From Burkholderiales bacterium (GTDB lineage: Bacteria > Pseudomonadota > Gammaproteobacteria > Burkholderiales > Casimicrobiaceae): a stretch of DNA of 50,857 nucleotides. Below are positions 1-11,799 of this stretch, in pieces (the stretch's first letter is position 1; each line of letters starts with the position of its first letter). The notes beneath the pieces were generated by a model, which had not been told where the DNA came from, did not search any database, and saw only the letters and a program-made list of their open reading frames with translations. The position numbers and the translations under genes are program-made. Location of the stretch: NCBI GenBank assembly GCA_031260355.1, contig JAIRJZ010000050.1, positions 1 through 50,857 on the forward strand, given 5' to 3'.

Positions 1-672
<672 letters not shown>

Positions 673-825
673 GACGACAGCGCTCCGTGCCCCCATAGGC
701 GCCGCCATCGCGCTTCCCGGGTGCCGGGGAAAGTTCCCTTGAATGAGAAGACTTGATTCTACCCGATTCGTCTTTTTACGACACCCGGAGAAGCCGTCGT
801 CACGATTCCGCCGGGGAGCAGGGCG

Positions 826-2244
826 TCAAAAAGAGACAGGGGCTTCCGGGGGCTCGCCCATCACGGCGTCAAGCGAGGACAGGGCGTCGAGCAGTTTTTG
901 ATGGATGCCGCCGAAACCGCCGTTGCTCATGATAAGCACATGGTCGCCCGCCCGCGTGTCGGCGGCAAGCGTATCGAGCAGCGCCGGAAGCGTGTCGAAG
1001 GTTCGCGCTTTTCCGCCCAGCGGCACCAGCGCGGCGGCGGCGTCCCAGCCGAGGTTCGCCCCGTAGCAATAAACGGCGTCGGCATCGCGCAGACTGCCGG
1101 GCAGCGCCGCTTTCATCGTGCCGAGCTTCATCGTGTTCGAGCGCGGTTCGAGCACGGCGAGAAGACGGGCGTTGCCGATACGGCTGCGCAACGCCGCGAT
1201 CGTGGCGGCGATGGCCGTCGGGTGGTGGGCAAAGTCGTCATGGACGGCGACACCGCGAACTTGCCCGCGCAGCTCCAGCCGCCGCGCGACGCCGGGAAAA
1301 CGCGCCAGCGCGGTGAGCGCGTCATCGGCCTCGACGCCGACATGCCGGGCGGCAGCGATGGCCGCCAGCGCATTCATCGCGTTCATCGTACCGGGTTGCG
1401 GCAGTGACAACGGCTTGTGTACGTTTTCCGGCGTGATGATTCGCGTGTCGTCGATGAGCCTCCATTCGGCCGGTAGCGTAACGTCGCTGCCGCCGAAGCG
1501 TTCGACGCCGCTCCACACGCCGCACGCCAACACGCGTTGCAACGCCTCGCTTTCGGCATTGACGATCAACCGGCCACCGGATGGTACAGCGCGCACCAAG
1601 TGATGAAATTGCGTCTCAATCGCCGCAAGATCGGCGAAGATGTCGGCGTGATCGAACTCGAGGTTGTTGAGAATCGCCGTCCGCGGTCGGTAATGGACGA
1701 ATTTGGAACGCTTGTCGAAAAACGCCGTGTCGTACTCGTCGGCTTCGATCACGAAAAACGGGCTGTCGGTCAACCGTGCCGACACCTGAAAGCCGGCGGG
1801 GACGCCACCGATCAAAAAGCTGGGGCGATGGCCGACAAAATCGAGAATCCAGGCAAGCATCGCTGCGGTTGTCGTTTTGCCATGCGTCCCGGCCACGGCC
1901 AGCACATGGCGCGGCCCCTGCGGCGTCGCGGCACGCAACACATGCTCGGCCAGCCATTGCGGACCCGAGGTGTAGGGCAGGTTGCGTTCGAGAATCGCCT
2001 CGACGAGCGGATTGCCGCGCGACAGCGCGTTGCCGATGACGAAAATATCGGCATCGCGGGCAACGGTGTCGAGTTGTTCTGGCTCATAACCGGCGGTCAA
2101 CGCGATCCCGAGCGCCTCGAGTTGCGTTGACATCGGCGGGTATGTTTGCGCGTCGCAGCCGGTGACGGTGTGTCCCATCTGCTGCGCCAGCGCCGCAACG
2201 CCGCCCATGAAGGTGCCGCAGATACCGAGAATATGAAGGTGCAT
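826..2244 (-). CDS. mpl: UDP-N-acetylmuramate:L-alanyl-gamma-D-glutamyl-meso-diaminopimelate ligase
   Basis: This Mur-ligase-family enzyme recycles cell wall material by joining the tripeptide L-Ala-gamma-D-Glu-meso-DAP to UDP-MurNAc in the cytoplasm, using ATP. The N-terminus MHLHILGICGTFMGG is a Rossmann-type UDP-binding segment. The ATP-binding P-loop GTHGKTTT is followed by IEADEYDTAFFDKRSKF, typical of Mpl. The C-terminal domain has DDFAHHPTAI and LEPRSNTMK, also hallmarks of Mpl. The 472-residue length fits the family. The open frame continues upstream to 2592, but that extension is repeat-rich intergenic DNA; the ATG at 2244 gives the conserved N-terminus. The gene is probably transcribed alone or with the downstream ketosynthase-like gene. 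Confidence 0.95.
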   Translation of the reverse strand: MHLHILGICGTFMGGVAALAQQMGHTVTGCDAQTYPPMSTQLEALGIALTAGYEPEQLDTVARDADIFVIGNALSRGNPLVEAILERNLPYTSGPQWLAEHVLRAATPQGPRHVLAVAGTHGKTTTAAMLAWILDFVGHRPSFLIGGVPAGFQVSARLTDSPFFVIEADEYDTAFFDKRSKFVHYRPRTAILNNLEFDHADIFADLAAIETQFHHLVRAVPSGGRLIVNAESEALQRVLACGVWSGVERFGGSDVTLPAEWRLIDDTRIITPENVHKPLSLPQPGTMNAMNALAAIAAARHVGVEADDALTALARFPGVARRLELRGQVRGVAVHDDFAHHPTAIAATIAALRSRIGNARLLAVLEPRSNTMKLGTMKAALPGSLRDADAVYCYGANLGWDAAAALVPLGGKARTFDTLPALLDTLAADTRAGDHVLIMSNGGFGGIHQKLLDALSSLDAVMGEPPEAPVSF

Positions 2245-2440
2245 GGTTGTTTGCCGGAAAAAGGCATTGTACGCCAGGAGAAAAGCCCGACCGCGGCAGC
2301 GCGGCAACTCTTGCCCCTCTTGCACCAGTCGCGCAGGGGTGAGGCCATCTTGCCCCTTCCCCCGCACGCGGGCGAAGGCGAAAACAATGTAGGGGCGAAA
2401 ACTTTTTCGCCCCAGCACGGTCTTTCTTTCGTGAGCAAGG

Positions 2441-2470
2441 CTGGATTCCAGCTTCCGCCGGAATGACGAC
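2441..2470. repeat. dRS3-like palindromic repeat, degenerate copy
   Basis: CTGGATTCCAGCTTCCGCCGG followed by AATGACG matches the arrangement CTGGATTCCCGC...GCGGGAATGACG seen at 39628, 39736, 46756 and 50633, with mismatches in the arms. Confidence 0.55.
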
Positions 2471-2514
2471 TCATTCCCAACCCCCGCCTTCGCGCGGGCA
2501 GGCTCTTGAGGGCT

Positions 2515-2602
2515 GTAGGTTGGGACGAGCGCAGCGAATCCCAACACTACCTTCTTACCCCCGCTCTCAACCGTTGGGTTTCGCAAGCTCAACCCAACCT
2601 AC
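2515..2602. repeat. GTAGGTTGGG inverted-repeat element
   Basis: The element starts with GTAGGTTGGG and ends with the reverse complement CCCAACCTAC. Inside are GCAGCGAATCCCAAC and its counterpart GTTGGGTTTCGCAAG. This pattern is a known dispersed intergenic element in many proteobacteria. It encodes no protein. Confidence 0.6.
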
Positions 2603-2745
2603 TCCTCTGCGACGCCTCTTCGCTCCGCGCAGAATGACAGGCCCCTTTTTGAAAGGGGCTTACAAACTTAACTTGCTCTACGGTGTTTTCAGCGTTTGGC
2701 GTCGTTGCGAGGAGCGAGGCGGGGGCAAGGGCGAATTTTTCGCCC

Positions 2746-3408
2746 CTATTTTTTGTTCGCCTGTTGCTCCGCTTCGAGCCGGGCTTTTTCGGCTTCTTTC
2801 AATTCACGCCAGCGCTGTTTGTCGCGCTCGTACCTGGCGTAAATGCTTTCTTTTTCGCGGAGGTCGCGGTCGATAGCGGCGCTGCGCGCAACAATGTCGG
2901 ATTCCAGTTTTTCCAGTTCGCCTTCCGGCAAGACGCCACCGGTTTCCCGTCTTTCCAGCAAATTCTTGTGCCGGGTTTGTAGCTGGGACAACACCGCGTT
3001 CGTCGCCTCGACCTGCGCGGCCAGCAGAGAGAGTGTGCGGTCACGCGCAAAATCGAGATCCTCTTCTTTGAAATACGACAGCAGCAACGCGCGGTCTTTG
3101 CGCGCGGCGATGTCTTTCTGCACTTGTTCGAGGCGCTGTTTCTCGGCGCCTTCTTCGCTGAGCCGGCGCTGGCTCTCGGGCGGCGCCGCGTCGATTCTCC
3201 GCACCGTCCGCGCCTGATTGTCGAGGATGGTCTGCTCGCGGTTGACCGCTTCCAGCGGCGCTTTGTCGCTGTAATGGATGACGCCCTTGTCATCGACCCA
3301 TTTGTACGTTTTCCCTCCGGACGGGGGCGCGGCAACAGCGGTGCCGGCCAGAAGCAACAGCACCAGAAAGAACACCCCTGTCATCCGTTTTGCTATCAAT
3401 TCCATCAT
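2746..3408 (-). CDS. DUF4124 domain-containing secreted coiled-coil protein
   Basis: The product begins with a signal peptide (core GVFFLVLLLLAGTAVAA). A short DUF4124 domain follows, shown by KTYKWVDDKGVIHYSDKAP. The rest, from about residue 60, is rich in Glu, Arg, Lys and Leu with heptad-like spacing, so probably a long alpha-helical coiled coil in the periplasm. DUF4124 proteins are common in beta- and gammaproteobacteria and have no settled function. The open frame reaches 3474; I chose the MMELIAKRM start at 3408 because it leaves a normal signal peptide. Starts at 3405 or 3384 are also possible. Confidence 0.8.
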   Translation of the reverse strand: MMELIAKRMTGVFFLVLLLLAGTAVAAPPSGGKTYKWVDDKGVIHYSDKAPLEAVNREQTILDNQARTVRRIDAAPPESQRRLSEEGAEKQRLEQVQKDIAARKDRALLLSYFKEEDLDFARDRTLSLLAAQVEATNAVLSQLQTRHKNLLERRETGGVLPEGELEKLESDIVARSAAIDRDLREKESIYARYERDKQRWRELKEAEKARLEAEQQANKK

Positions 3409-3625
3409 CCCGGTTCCGGCAAAACATCTTTTGTTTACATCGTCTGGCACGGCTTGCGTGTCGCAGACCGGCAACTTTCATGATTCTACGGCATACAAAC
3501 AACCGTCCCCATCGAAACAGGGCATAAAAAAACCGACCAAATGACTTCTGTGCACTTTCTGTGCCACCCGACAAAATGCCGCCGTCGCTTTCCTGTATCC
3601 TGTCGCCTGTCAAACGATTCCCGCT

Positions 3626-4444
3626 ATGCGCATCATCACGCTCAATCTAAACGGCATCCGCTCTGCCGAACGCAAAGGTCTGTCTGCCTGGCTTGCTCAA
3701 GTCTCCCCTTGGGATGTTTTGTGCTTTCAGGAATTGAAGGCGGATCTCGGCGACATTCCGGCGGCGCTGGCGCAAGGCGACGGAGCACATGCCGCCTTTT
3801 TTCCGGCGCAAAAAAAAGGCTACAGCGGCGTCGGACTGCTCGCCGCCGCGCCGTTCACGCCGCGCGAAGGTTTCGGCAATCCTGAATTTGACGCCGAAGG
3901 GCGTTGCCTGCAAGCCGATTTCGCCGGGCTGACCGTCGTCAGCGTTTACTTTCCGTCCGGTTCCAGCGGGGAGGAAAGGCAGCAAGCCAAATACCGCTTT
4001 CTCGACTTGTTTTTGCCGCACTTGCGTTCACTTATCGCCGAATTGGCGAAAGACGGGCGCGAATTGATCGTGTGCGGCGACGTCAACATCGCGCACAAAG
4101 AAATCGACCTCAAAAACTGGAAGTCGAACCAGAAAAACTCCGGCTTTCTGCCCGAGGAGCGGGCCTGGCTCGACCAGATGTTCGCGGAAACCGGCCTTGT
4201 CGATGTGTTCCGCGCCCTCGATCCGCGCCCCGAGCAATACACCTGGTGGTCGAACCGCGGGCAGGCTTGGGCGAAAAACGTCGGATGGCGGCTCGACTAC
4301 CAGTTCGCCACGCCGGGTATCGCGGCGCGGGCACAGGCGGCGTCGATTTACAAGGCGCAGCGCTTTTCCGACCACGCGCCGTTGGTCGTCGATTACGACT
4401 TCGTGCTCGTCCCTCCGCCTCCCCTCGGCGCGCCGCCGCCATGA
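3626..4444 (+). CDS. xth: exodeoxyribonuclease III / AP endonuclease
   Basis: This is a base-excision-repair nuclease of the endonuclease-exonuclease-phosphatase fold. It cleaves at abasic sites and degrades double-stranded DNA 3' to 5'. The expected motifs occur in order: MRIITLNLNGIRSA at the N-terminus, LCFQELKAD with the metal-binding Glu, VCGDVNIAHKEIDL with the Asp/Asn pair, WRLDYQFAT, and the C-terminal catalytic SDHAPLVVDY. The length of 272 residues is normal, with an unusual short Pro-rich tail (VPPPPLGAPPP). The stop overlaps the next start by four bases (ATGA), so it is translationally coupled to the ABC-F gene. Confidence 0.93.
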   Translation: MRIITLNLNGIRSAERKGLSAWLAQVSPWDVLCFQELKADLGDIPAALAQGDGAHAAFFPAQKKGYSGVGLLAAAPFTPREGFGNPEFDAEGRCLQADFAGLTVVSVYFPSGSSGEERQQAKYRFLDLFLPHLRSLIAELAKDGRELIVCGDVNIAHKEIDLKNWKSNQKNSGFLPEERAWLDQMFAETGLVDVFRALDPRPEQYTWWSNRGQAWAKNVGWRLDYQFATPGIAARAQAASIYKAQRFSDHAPLVVDYDFVLVPPPPLGAPPP

Positions 4445-6354
4445 TCCGCCTGAACCGGTTGACGCTGGCGCGCGGCGCACAGGTCTTGCTCGACGATGTC
4501 AGCCTGATGATTCACGACCGCCACAAGGTCGGCATCATCGGCGCCAACGGTTGCGGGAAAACGAGTTTGTTCGCGCTGCTGCGCGGCGTGTTGCTGCCGG
4601 AGCGCGGCGACGTGTCGCTGCCGAAACAGGCGGTGATCGCGCATGTCGCGCAGGAAACCCCGAACGTCGCCGCGTCGGCGCTCGACTTCGTGCTCGACGG
4701 CGACCGAGAGCTTCGCGTTGTCGAAGCCGCAATCACCCGCTTGCAGAACGTTGTGCACGGCGACCATGATGATGGTCACGCCCTCGCCGAATGGCACCAT
4801 CGTTTTGAAGTGATCGACGGTTATCGTGCCCGCGCCCGCGCCGGTGAGCTGCTGGCCGGGCTGGGGTTTGTTCACGCGCAGCACCACGCGCCGGTCAACA
4901 CCTTTTCCGGCGGTTGGCGGATGCGGCTGAATTTGGCGCAGGCGCTGATGTGCCGCAGCGACATTCTGCTGCTCGACGAACCGACCAACCATCTCGATCT
5001 CGACGCCGTGCTGTGGCTTGAAGACTGGTTGCGCCGTTATCGCGGAACCTTGCTGCTGATCACCCACGACCGCGATTTCCTCGACAGCGTCGTCGATACC
5101 ATTATCCACTTCGACCAGTGCTCCCTGAAAACCTACAGCGGCAATTACGCGCAATTCGAGCTGGAACGCGCCGCCGCGCTCGCCAACCAGCAGGCGACGT
5201 TTGAAAAACAGCAGCGCACCATCGCGCATCTCCAAGGTTTCATCGACCGCTTTCGCGCCAAAGCCACCAAAGCGAAACAGGCGCAAAGCCGACTGCGGCA
5301 ACTGGAAAAGCTCACGCGCGTCTCGGCAGCGCACGTTGACAGCCCGTTTTCGTTCAGTTTTTCGCCCAGTGATTCGCACGCCCGCCAACTGTTGCGGCTC
5401 GAACGCGCCGACCTCGGCTACCGCGCCGACGCGCCGGTACTGCCGAGCGTCGAATGTGCGATTCTTTCTGACGTCCGCCTGGGGCTTCTCGGCCCCAACG
5501 GTGCCGGCAAATCGACGCTGATCAAATCGCTGACCGGCCATCTGCCTCTTCTGCGCGGCACCCGGCACAGCGCCCGCGACTTGCGCATCGGTTATTTCGC
5601 GCAACACCAGCTCGACACGCTCGATCCGAAAGCGTCGGCGCTACTGCACCTGCAACGCCTCGACCCCGACGCGCGCGAACAATCCCTGCGCGATTTTCTG
5701 GGCGGCTTTGCCTTTCACGGCGAACAGGCGACGCAGACCATCGCCTCGTTTTCCGGCGGCGAGCGGGCGCGGCTGGCGCTGGCGTTAATCGTTTACGCCC
5801 GTCCGCAACTGCTGATCCTCGACGAACCGACCAACCACCTCGACATCGAGATGCGCGAAGCGCTGACCGAAGCGCTGCAAGCGTACAACGGCGCCCTGAT
5901 CGTCGTCGCCCATGACCGCTATCTGTTGTCGGCGACCGTCGATGACTTCTGGCTCGTTCACCAGGGCGCTATCGCGCCGTTCGACGGCGACCTCGACGAT
6001 TACCGCCGGTTCGTGCTCGATCATGTACGCGACGAAGCCGGCAGCGATGAAACCGCTGACCCCGCCGTCGGTCAACCCGGCCCCGACCGCAAAACCCAGA
6101 AACGCCTTGACGCCGAGGCGCGGCAGCGGCGTGCGCCGTTCGTCAAACGGCAGAACGACATCGAAAAAACGCTGGAAACGCTCTCTTCCGAGCGCGCCGT
6201 GCTGGAGCACTGGCTGGCGTCGCCGGACGCCTATCTCGACGACGCCAAGGCGCGGCTGCCTGCCGCGCTGGCGCGACAAAGGGAAATTGCAAAGATAACG
6301 GCGGCACTGGAAACGGAATGGCTCGAGGTCGGTGAAGCGTTAAGGACGCTCTGA
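4441..6354 (+). CDS. ABC-F family ATPase (YheS-like)
   Basis: This is a cytosolic tandem ABC ATPase without membrane segments, the ABC-F type that acts on ribosomes. Domain 1 has Walker A GANGCGKTS, signature FSGGWRMRLNLAQAL and Walker B ILLLDEPTNHLD. Domain 2 has GPNGAGKST, FSGGERARLALALI and LLILDEPTNHLD. The linker is Lys/Arg-rich (FRAKATKAKQAQSR), as in ABC-F proteins. The C-terminal 100 residues form a charged coiled coil. The 637-residue length and layout fit the YheS branch. The frame is open further upstream, but the ATG overlapping the xth stop gives the family N-terminus MIRLNRLTLARG. Confidence 0.92.
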   Translation: MIRLNRLTLARGAQVLLDDVSLMIHDRHKVGIIGANGCGKTSLFALLRGVLLPERGDVSLPKQAVIAHVAQETPNVAASALDFVLDGDRELRVVEAAITRLQNVVHGDHDDGHALAEWHHRFEVIDGYRARARAGELLAGLGFVHAQHHAPVNTFSGGWRMRLNLAQALMCRSDILLLDEPTNHLDLDAVLWLEDWLRRYRGTLLLITHDRDFLDSVVDTIIHFDQCSLKTYSGNYAQFELERAAALANQQATFEKQQRTIAHLQGFIDRFRAKATKAKQAQSRLRQLEKLTRVSAAHVDSPFSFSFSPSDSHARQLLRLERADLGYRADAPVLPSVECAILSDVRLGLLGPNGAGKSTLIKSLTGHLPLLRGTRHSARDLRIGYFAQHQLDTLDPKASALLHLQRLDPDAREQSLRDFLGGFAFHGEQATQTIASFSGGERARLALALIVYARPQLLILDEPTNHLDIEMREALTEALQAYNGALIVVAHDRYLLSATVDDFWLVHQGAIAPFDGDLDDYRRFVLDHVRDEAGSDETADPAVGQPGPDRKTQKRLDAEARQRRAPFVKRQNDIEKTLETLSSERAVLEHWLASPDAYLDDAKARLPAALARQREIAKITAALETEWLEVGEALRTL

Positions 6355-6377
6355 ACAACCCTGCTACCCCCCCGCTT

Positions 6378-6454
6378 GTCATCCTGCGCGAAGTCGCAGG
6401 ATCCACGCGGCGTCTGGATTCTGCGGCTTCGCTTCGCTACGCGCAGGATGACAG
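6378..6454. repeat. GTCATCCTGCG palindromic repeat
   Basis: TGTCATCCTGCGCGAAGTCG begins the element and GCGCAGGATGACAG ends it, so the ends are inverted repeats about 77 bp apart. A compact version occurs at 31132-31163. It sits just downstream of the ABC-F gene and could also act as a terminator. Confidence 0.6.
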
Positions 6455-6595
6455 GAAGGGTTTTTCAGGGGTTCCTTAAGCGCGGTTCGTTCGTCTGGCG
6501 CGCGCCCGGCAAATTGTGAATTTAATTTACTTTTTTGCCTCTCCTTTCCTTTCGGCTTTCCGCGAGAGAGACGAAGACAAATTCCCTGCGTTTCA

Positions 6596-6623
6596 TTGCC
6601 TTGGCGAAAACATGAAATATAAT
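6596..6623 (+). promoter_or_regulatory. candidate sigma-70 promoter for the DUF3426 gene
   Basis: A consensus -10 TATAAT lies at 6618-6623 and a -35-like TTGCCT at 6596-6601, separated by 16 bp. The -10 overlaps the ATG at 6622, which argues against that codon being the translation start and favours 6670. Confidence 0.45.
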
Positions 6624-6669
6624 GCTCTATTCCTTTAGGTTGCCGTCCCCCTTGCTTCCTGACGCGCCC

Positions 6670-7662
6670 ATGGCCATTCACTTTACCCGCTGCCCGCAGT
6701 GCCGAACGACGTTCCGGATCACGTCGCCGCAATTGGCGTTGCGTGAAGGGCAGGCGCGGTGCGGTCATTGTCGGGCGGTGTTCAACGCGTTTGCGATGTT
6801 GGTGGATTTCAAAGGAGAGCGCGTTCCCGGGCCCGGCATGGCTCCCATGCAACGCGAAACCATGACGCTGCGCGACTCCGTTTCAGCGCCGGACAGCGAC
6901 TTTACCGTCATCCCCCCCAAGTCCGAACTACCCGCCGCGAGCGTACAACAGACGATAGCCCCTCCGGCGCCGGAGATTGAAGCCGTCGATTCTTCTTTGC
7001 GCCCGCTCGCGCACGAAAAAAGCGCGCTCTCTTTGCTGGAAAAAGATTTTTCCGAAGCGGTCAACGGCGAGAGGGCGGACGAGGGGGCGCGGCAGCAAAA
7101 AAAGCGCCTCAAGCCTTCGCCGCTGTCGCTGGTGCTCGACCCTGCCAAAAAACCGACCGTCTGGCAGCGACTGCGTCTGCCGCCTTGGTGCCGCCCGTTG
7201 TTCTATCTGGTTTCACTGCCCGGCCTGCTGCTGCTGCTGGCGGCACAAGCCACGTTTTTTCTGCACGACGAGTTGGCAAACGCGTATCCGAAACTGACTC
7301 CGGCGTTGTCGCAAGGGTGTCACTGGCTCGGCTGCGAAATCAAGCCGCTGCAAAACCTGGGCGCACTGGTGATCGAGGCCACCGATATGCAATCCGACGC
7401 GGTCGATGCGCAACAGCTATTGCTGACCGTCACCCTGCGCAACCGCAGCGATCGGCCCGTTGCCTACCCAAGCCTGTCTCTCGAGCTGACCGACGAACAG
7501 GGCAAATTGTTGGTGCGCCGCTTTTTTGCCCCGGAGGCGTATCTGGATCGCGCCGCTGACGCCAGTACCGGCGCTCCTGCCGCCCGCGATCTCGTTCTAC
7601 GTTTGTTGTTGCGTTCCGAGGTGGCCGCCAGCGGTTACCGTCTCTCGCTGGTGTATTCCTGA
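6670..7662 (+). CDS. zinc-ribbon and DUF3426 domain membrane protein
   Basis: The N-terminus is a zinc ribbon of the MJ0042 type: CPQCRTTFRIT followed by CGHCRAVFNAF, giving four cysteines in two CxxC pairs. A charged linker rich in Glu and Lys follows. One membrane segment (FYLVSLPGLLLLLAAQATFFL) lies around residues 175-200. The C-terminal part matches the DUF3426 type, with LTVTLRNRSDRPVAYPSLSLELTD. The family is common in betaproteobacteria and its role is unknown. The likely topology is a cytoplasmic zinc ribbon with the C-terminal domain in the periplasm. I placed the start at ATG 6670 rather than 6622 because the conserved zinc ribbon begins there and the upstream ATG overlaps the -10 box. 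It is convergent with gyrB. Confidence 0.82.
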   Translation: MAIHFTRCPQCRTTFRITSPQLALREGQARCGHCRAVFNAFAMLVDFKGERVPGPGMAPMQRETMTLRDSVSAPDSDFTVIPPKSELPAASVQQTIAPPAPEIEAVDSSLRPLAHEKSALSLLEKDFSEAVNGERADEGARQQKKRLKPSPLSLVLDPAKKPTVWQRLRLPPWCRPLFYLVSLPGLLLLLAAQATFFLHDELANAYPKLTPALSQGCHWLGCEIKPLQNLGALVIEATDMQSDAVDAQQLLLTVTLRNRSDRPVAYPSLSLELTDEQGKLLVRRFFAPEAYLDRAADASTGAPAARDLVLRLLLRSEVAASGYRLSLVYS

Positions 7663-7726
7663 CCGGCTCCCGCACCGCTTCTTTCTCGTTTTCACTCCGA
7701 GCGGTTCGTCGCCCGTTATCGCCTCT

Positions 7727-10153
<2,427 letters not shown>

Positions 10154-10226
10154 TCAAAAAACTTCATCAAAACTCTGTGCCTGCCATAAAAACCAGCCGG
10201 CTTTTTAACTTCAACCATTTTACCGT

Positions 10227-11330
10227 TTAAATGCGCATCGGCATCACGACATACTTGTAATCGTGCTGTCCGGGAACGGTCAGCAAGGCACTGTCGTTGG
10301 CGCTACCGAACGATAACATCACTTTCTCGCTAGTCAGCCGTTGCAGCATGTCGAGCATGTATGTGATATTGAAACCAATACTCAGTTCTTCTCCATCGTA
10401 CTGGACTTCAAGTTGCTCTTCCGCTTCTTCTTGTTCGTTATTACTGCAGATGATCCTGATCTCGTTTTTCACCAGGTTGAGGTGTACGCCGCGCACTTTC
10501 TCGTTCGATAAAATGGCCGCGCGCTGCAACGCCGACAGAAAGATCGCTCGGGAAACTTCAACGTGCCGCGTATAGCCTACCGGAATCACCCGGTTGTAAT
10601 CCGGGAACTTACCGTCAATCACTTTTGAGATAATCTCTATCGAACCGAAATGAAAACGAACTTGATTGAATAAAATATCCAGCGTCACCGGCGATTCATC
10701 GTCGGCAAGCAATTTACCCAGTTCCATCACCGTTTTACGCGGCAAAATCACTTCTTGGCGCGTGAAAACACCGGTAACCGGCAGACTGGCCCAAGCCAAA
10801 CGGTGCCCATCCGTCGCCACCAGTTGAACAGCGCTTTGATCGATCACCCACAGCATTCCGTTCAGGTAATACCGAATATCTTGTTGCGCCATCGCGAATT
10901 CAACTTGGCGCAGCAAAGATTTCAATACTTTTTGCGGTAAGGTAATGCTGGTTTGTTGTGCTTCACCGAGTGTCAGCCTCGGATAGTCGGCAGCAGGCAG
11001 TGTTTGCAAGTGAAAGCGTGAACGCCCTGCCTTGACAAGCATTTTGCTGCCTTGGGTCTCCAACGAAACATCAACACCATCGGGTAAAGCCCGTAGAAGA
11101 TCCTGTAGTTTGCGTGCCGATACCGTAATCGCCTGATTTGACGTCTCTGTCACTTCGCAATACGCCGATATCTGCAACTCCATATCCATGGCCGTCATCC
11201 ACAGGCGTTGCTCTTTCTGCTCAAGCAAAACATTGGACAGGATAGGTAACGTATGTTTACGCTCGACAATTCCCGAAACCGACGACAACGGTTTCAGAAT
11301 TTCGTCTCTTGCAATCTTATCTAGTTTCAT
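10227..11330 (-). CDS. dnaN: DNA polymerase III beta sliding clamp
   Basis: The clamp tethers replicative DNA polymerase to DNA and recruits other replication and repair factors. The 367-residue product begins with RDEILKPLSSVSGIVERKHT, contains the central TDGHRLAWASL motif, and ends with the peptide-pocket segment HDYKYVVMPMRI, which is nearly invariant in bacterial clamps. Three similar clamp domains of about 120 residues fit the length. Upstream lies the AT-rich presumed origin. dnaA, usually the preceding gene, is not there. Confidence 0.98.
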   Translation of the reverse strand: MKLDKIARDEILKPLSSVSGIVERKHTLPILSNVLLEQKEQRLWMTAMDMELQISAYCEVTETSNQAITVSARKLQDLLRALPDGVDVSLETQGSKMLVKAGRSRFHLQTLPAADYPRLTLGEAQQTSITLPQKVLKSLLRQVEFAMAQQDIRYYLNGMLWVIDQSAVQLVATDGHRLAWASLPVTGVFTRQEVILPRKTVMELGKLLADDESPVTLDILFNQVRFHFGSIEIISKVIDGKFPDYNRVIPVGYTRHVEVSRAIFLSALQRAAILSNEKVRGVHLNLVKNEIRIICSNNEQEEAEEQLEVQYDGEELSIGFNITYMLDMLQRLTSEKVMLSFGSANDSALLTVPGQHDYKYVVMPMRI

Positions 11331-11490
11331 TGATAAAAATAGTAATAGATAATAAAGGCGGTTTTTTAAAGGGATAAGTTTCTTATCGTCTTAAAAAACA
11401 AAACATTAAACGATCGGAGTTTTATGTATAAAAAGGAAACTCCGTGTGAACAGTTTCAGGATGTTTTCTCGTTCTTTAAAAAAAAGAACA

Positions 11491-11499
11491 TCATCCACA
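11491..11499 (+). promoter_or_regulatory. putative DnaA box
   Basis: TCATCCACA differs from the consensus TTATCCACA at one position and lies in the AT-rich dnaN-mnmG spacer. I see no cluster of equally good boxes. Confidence 0.4.
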
Positions 11500-11640
11500 G
11501 ATTATACTTCATTGCTCACTAGGCTTTTGAGTGTATTTAAGAGACGTTAAAACGGATTAAAACAGATGTCACATCACAATAATCTGGTGATCTTTCCTGC
11601 GATTGTTTTATAAAGGGGTAAAAGGGTTTTTTTGAAAGAG

Positions 11641-11697
11641 TTTATTATTAATTTAATATATTATTATTATTTAATATATAAATTTTAATTATAAAAG
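11641..11697. other. AT tract, candidate DNA unwinding element
   Basis: About 57 bases consist almost only of A and T (TTATTATTAATTTAATATAT and so on), directly beside the first parS site. Such tracts commonly melt first at bacterial origins. Confidence 0.4.
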
Positions 11698-11711
11698 TTT
11701 CACGTGAAACA
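11696..11711. promoter_or_regulatory. parS centromere site (15/16 match)
   Basis: AGTTTCACGTGAAACA matches the bacterial parS consensus TGTTTCACGTGAAACA except for the first base. parA and parB lie about 5 kb downstream, so ParB very probably binds here to nucleate the partition complex next to the origin. Confidence 0.9.
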
Positions 11712-11783
11712 AAGAAGGTGGTTGGGTAATTCACCTCTAAAAAAGCCAATTTATACCGTGTAGAATAAGTAAAGATAAAAAGA

Positions 11784-11799
11784 TGTTTCACGTGAAACA
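11784..11799. promoter_or_regulatory. parS centromere site (perfect)
   Basis: TGTTTCACGTGAAACA is a perfect 16-bp palindrome identical to the consensus parS. It ends 11 bases before the mnmG start codon, so ParB bound here would cover the mnmG translation-initiation region and perhaps its promoter. Confidence 0.95.

Larger units (their letters stand above)
2245..2745. other. 500-bp intergenic region made of dispersed repeats
   Basis: No gene is supported here. The space between the DUF4124 gene and mpl is filled with a dRS3-like palindrome (about 2441-2470), a GTAGGTTGGG inverted-repeat element (2515-2602) and a short hairpin of the form GCCCCTTTTTTGAAAGGGGC just before the DUF4124 stop. The hairpin may act as a terminator for that leftward gene. 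Confidence 0.6.

Noticed and set aside
2245-2592. N-terminal extension of Mpl
   Set aside because: The 116 extra residues are encoded by repeat DNA, and the Mpl family begins at MHLHILG.
3904-4440. upstream extension of the ABC-F protein
   Set aside because: It lies wholly within xth in another frame. The ATG at 4441 fits the family start.
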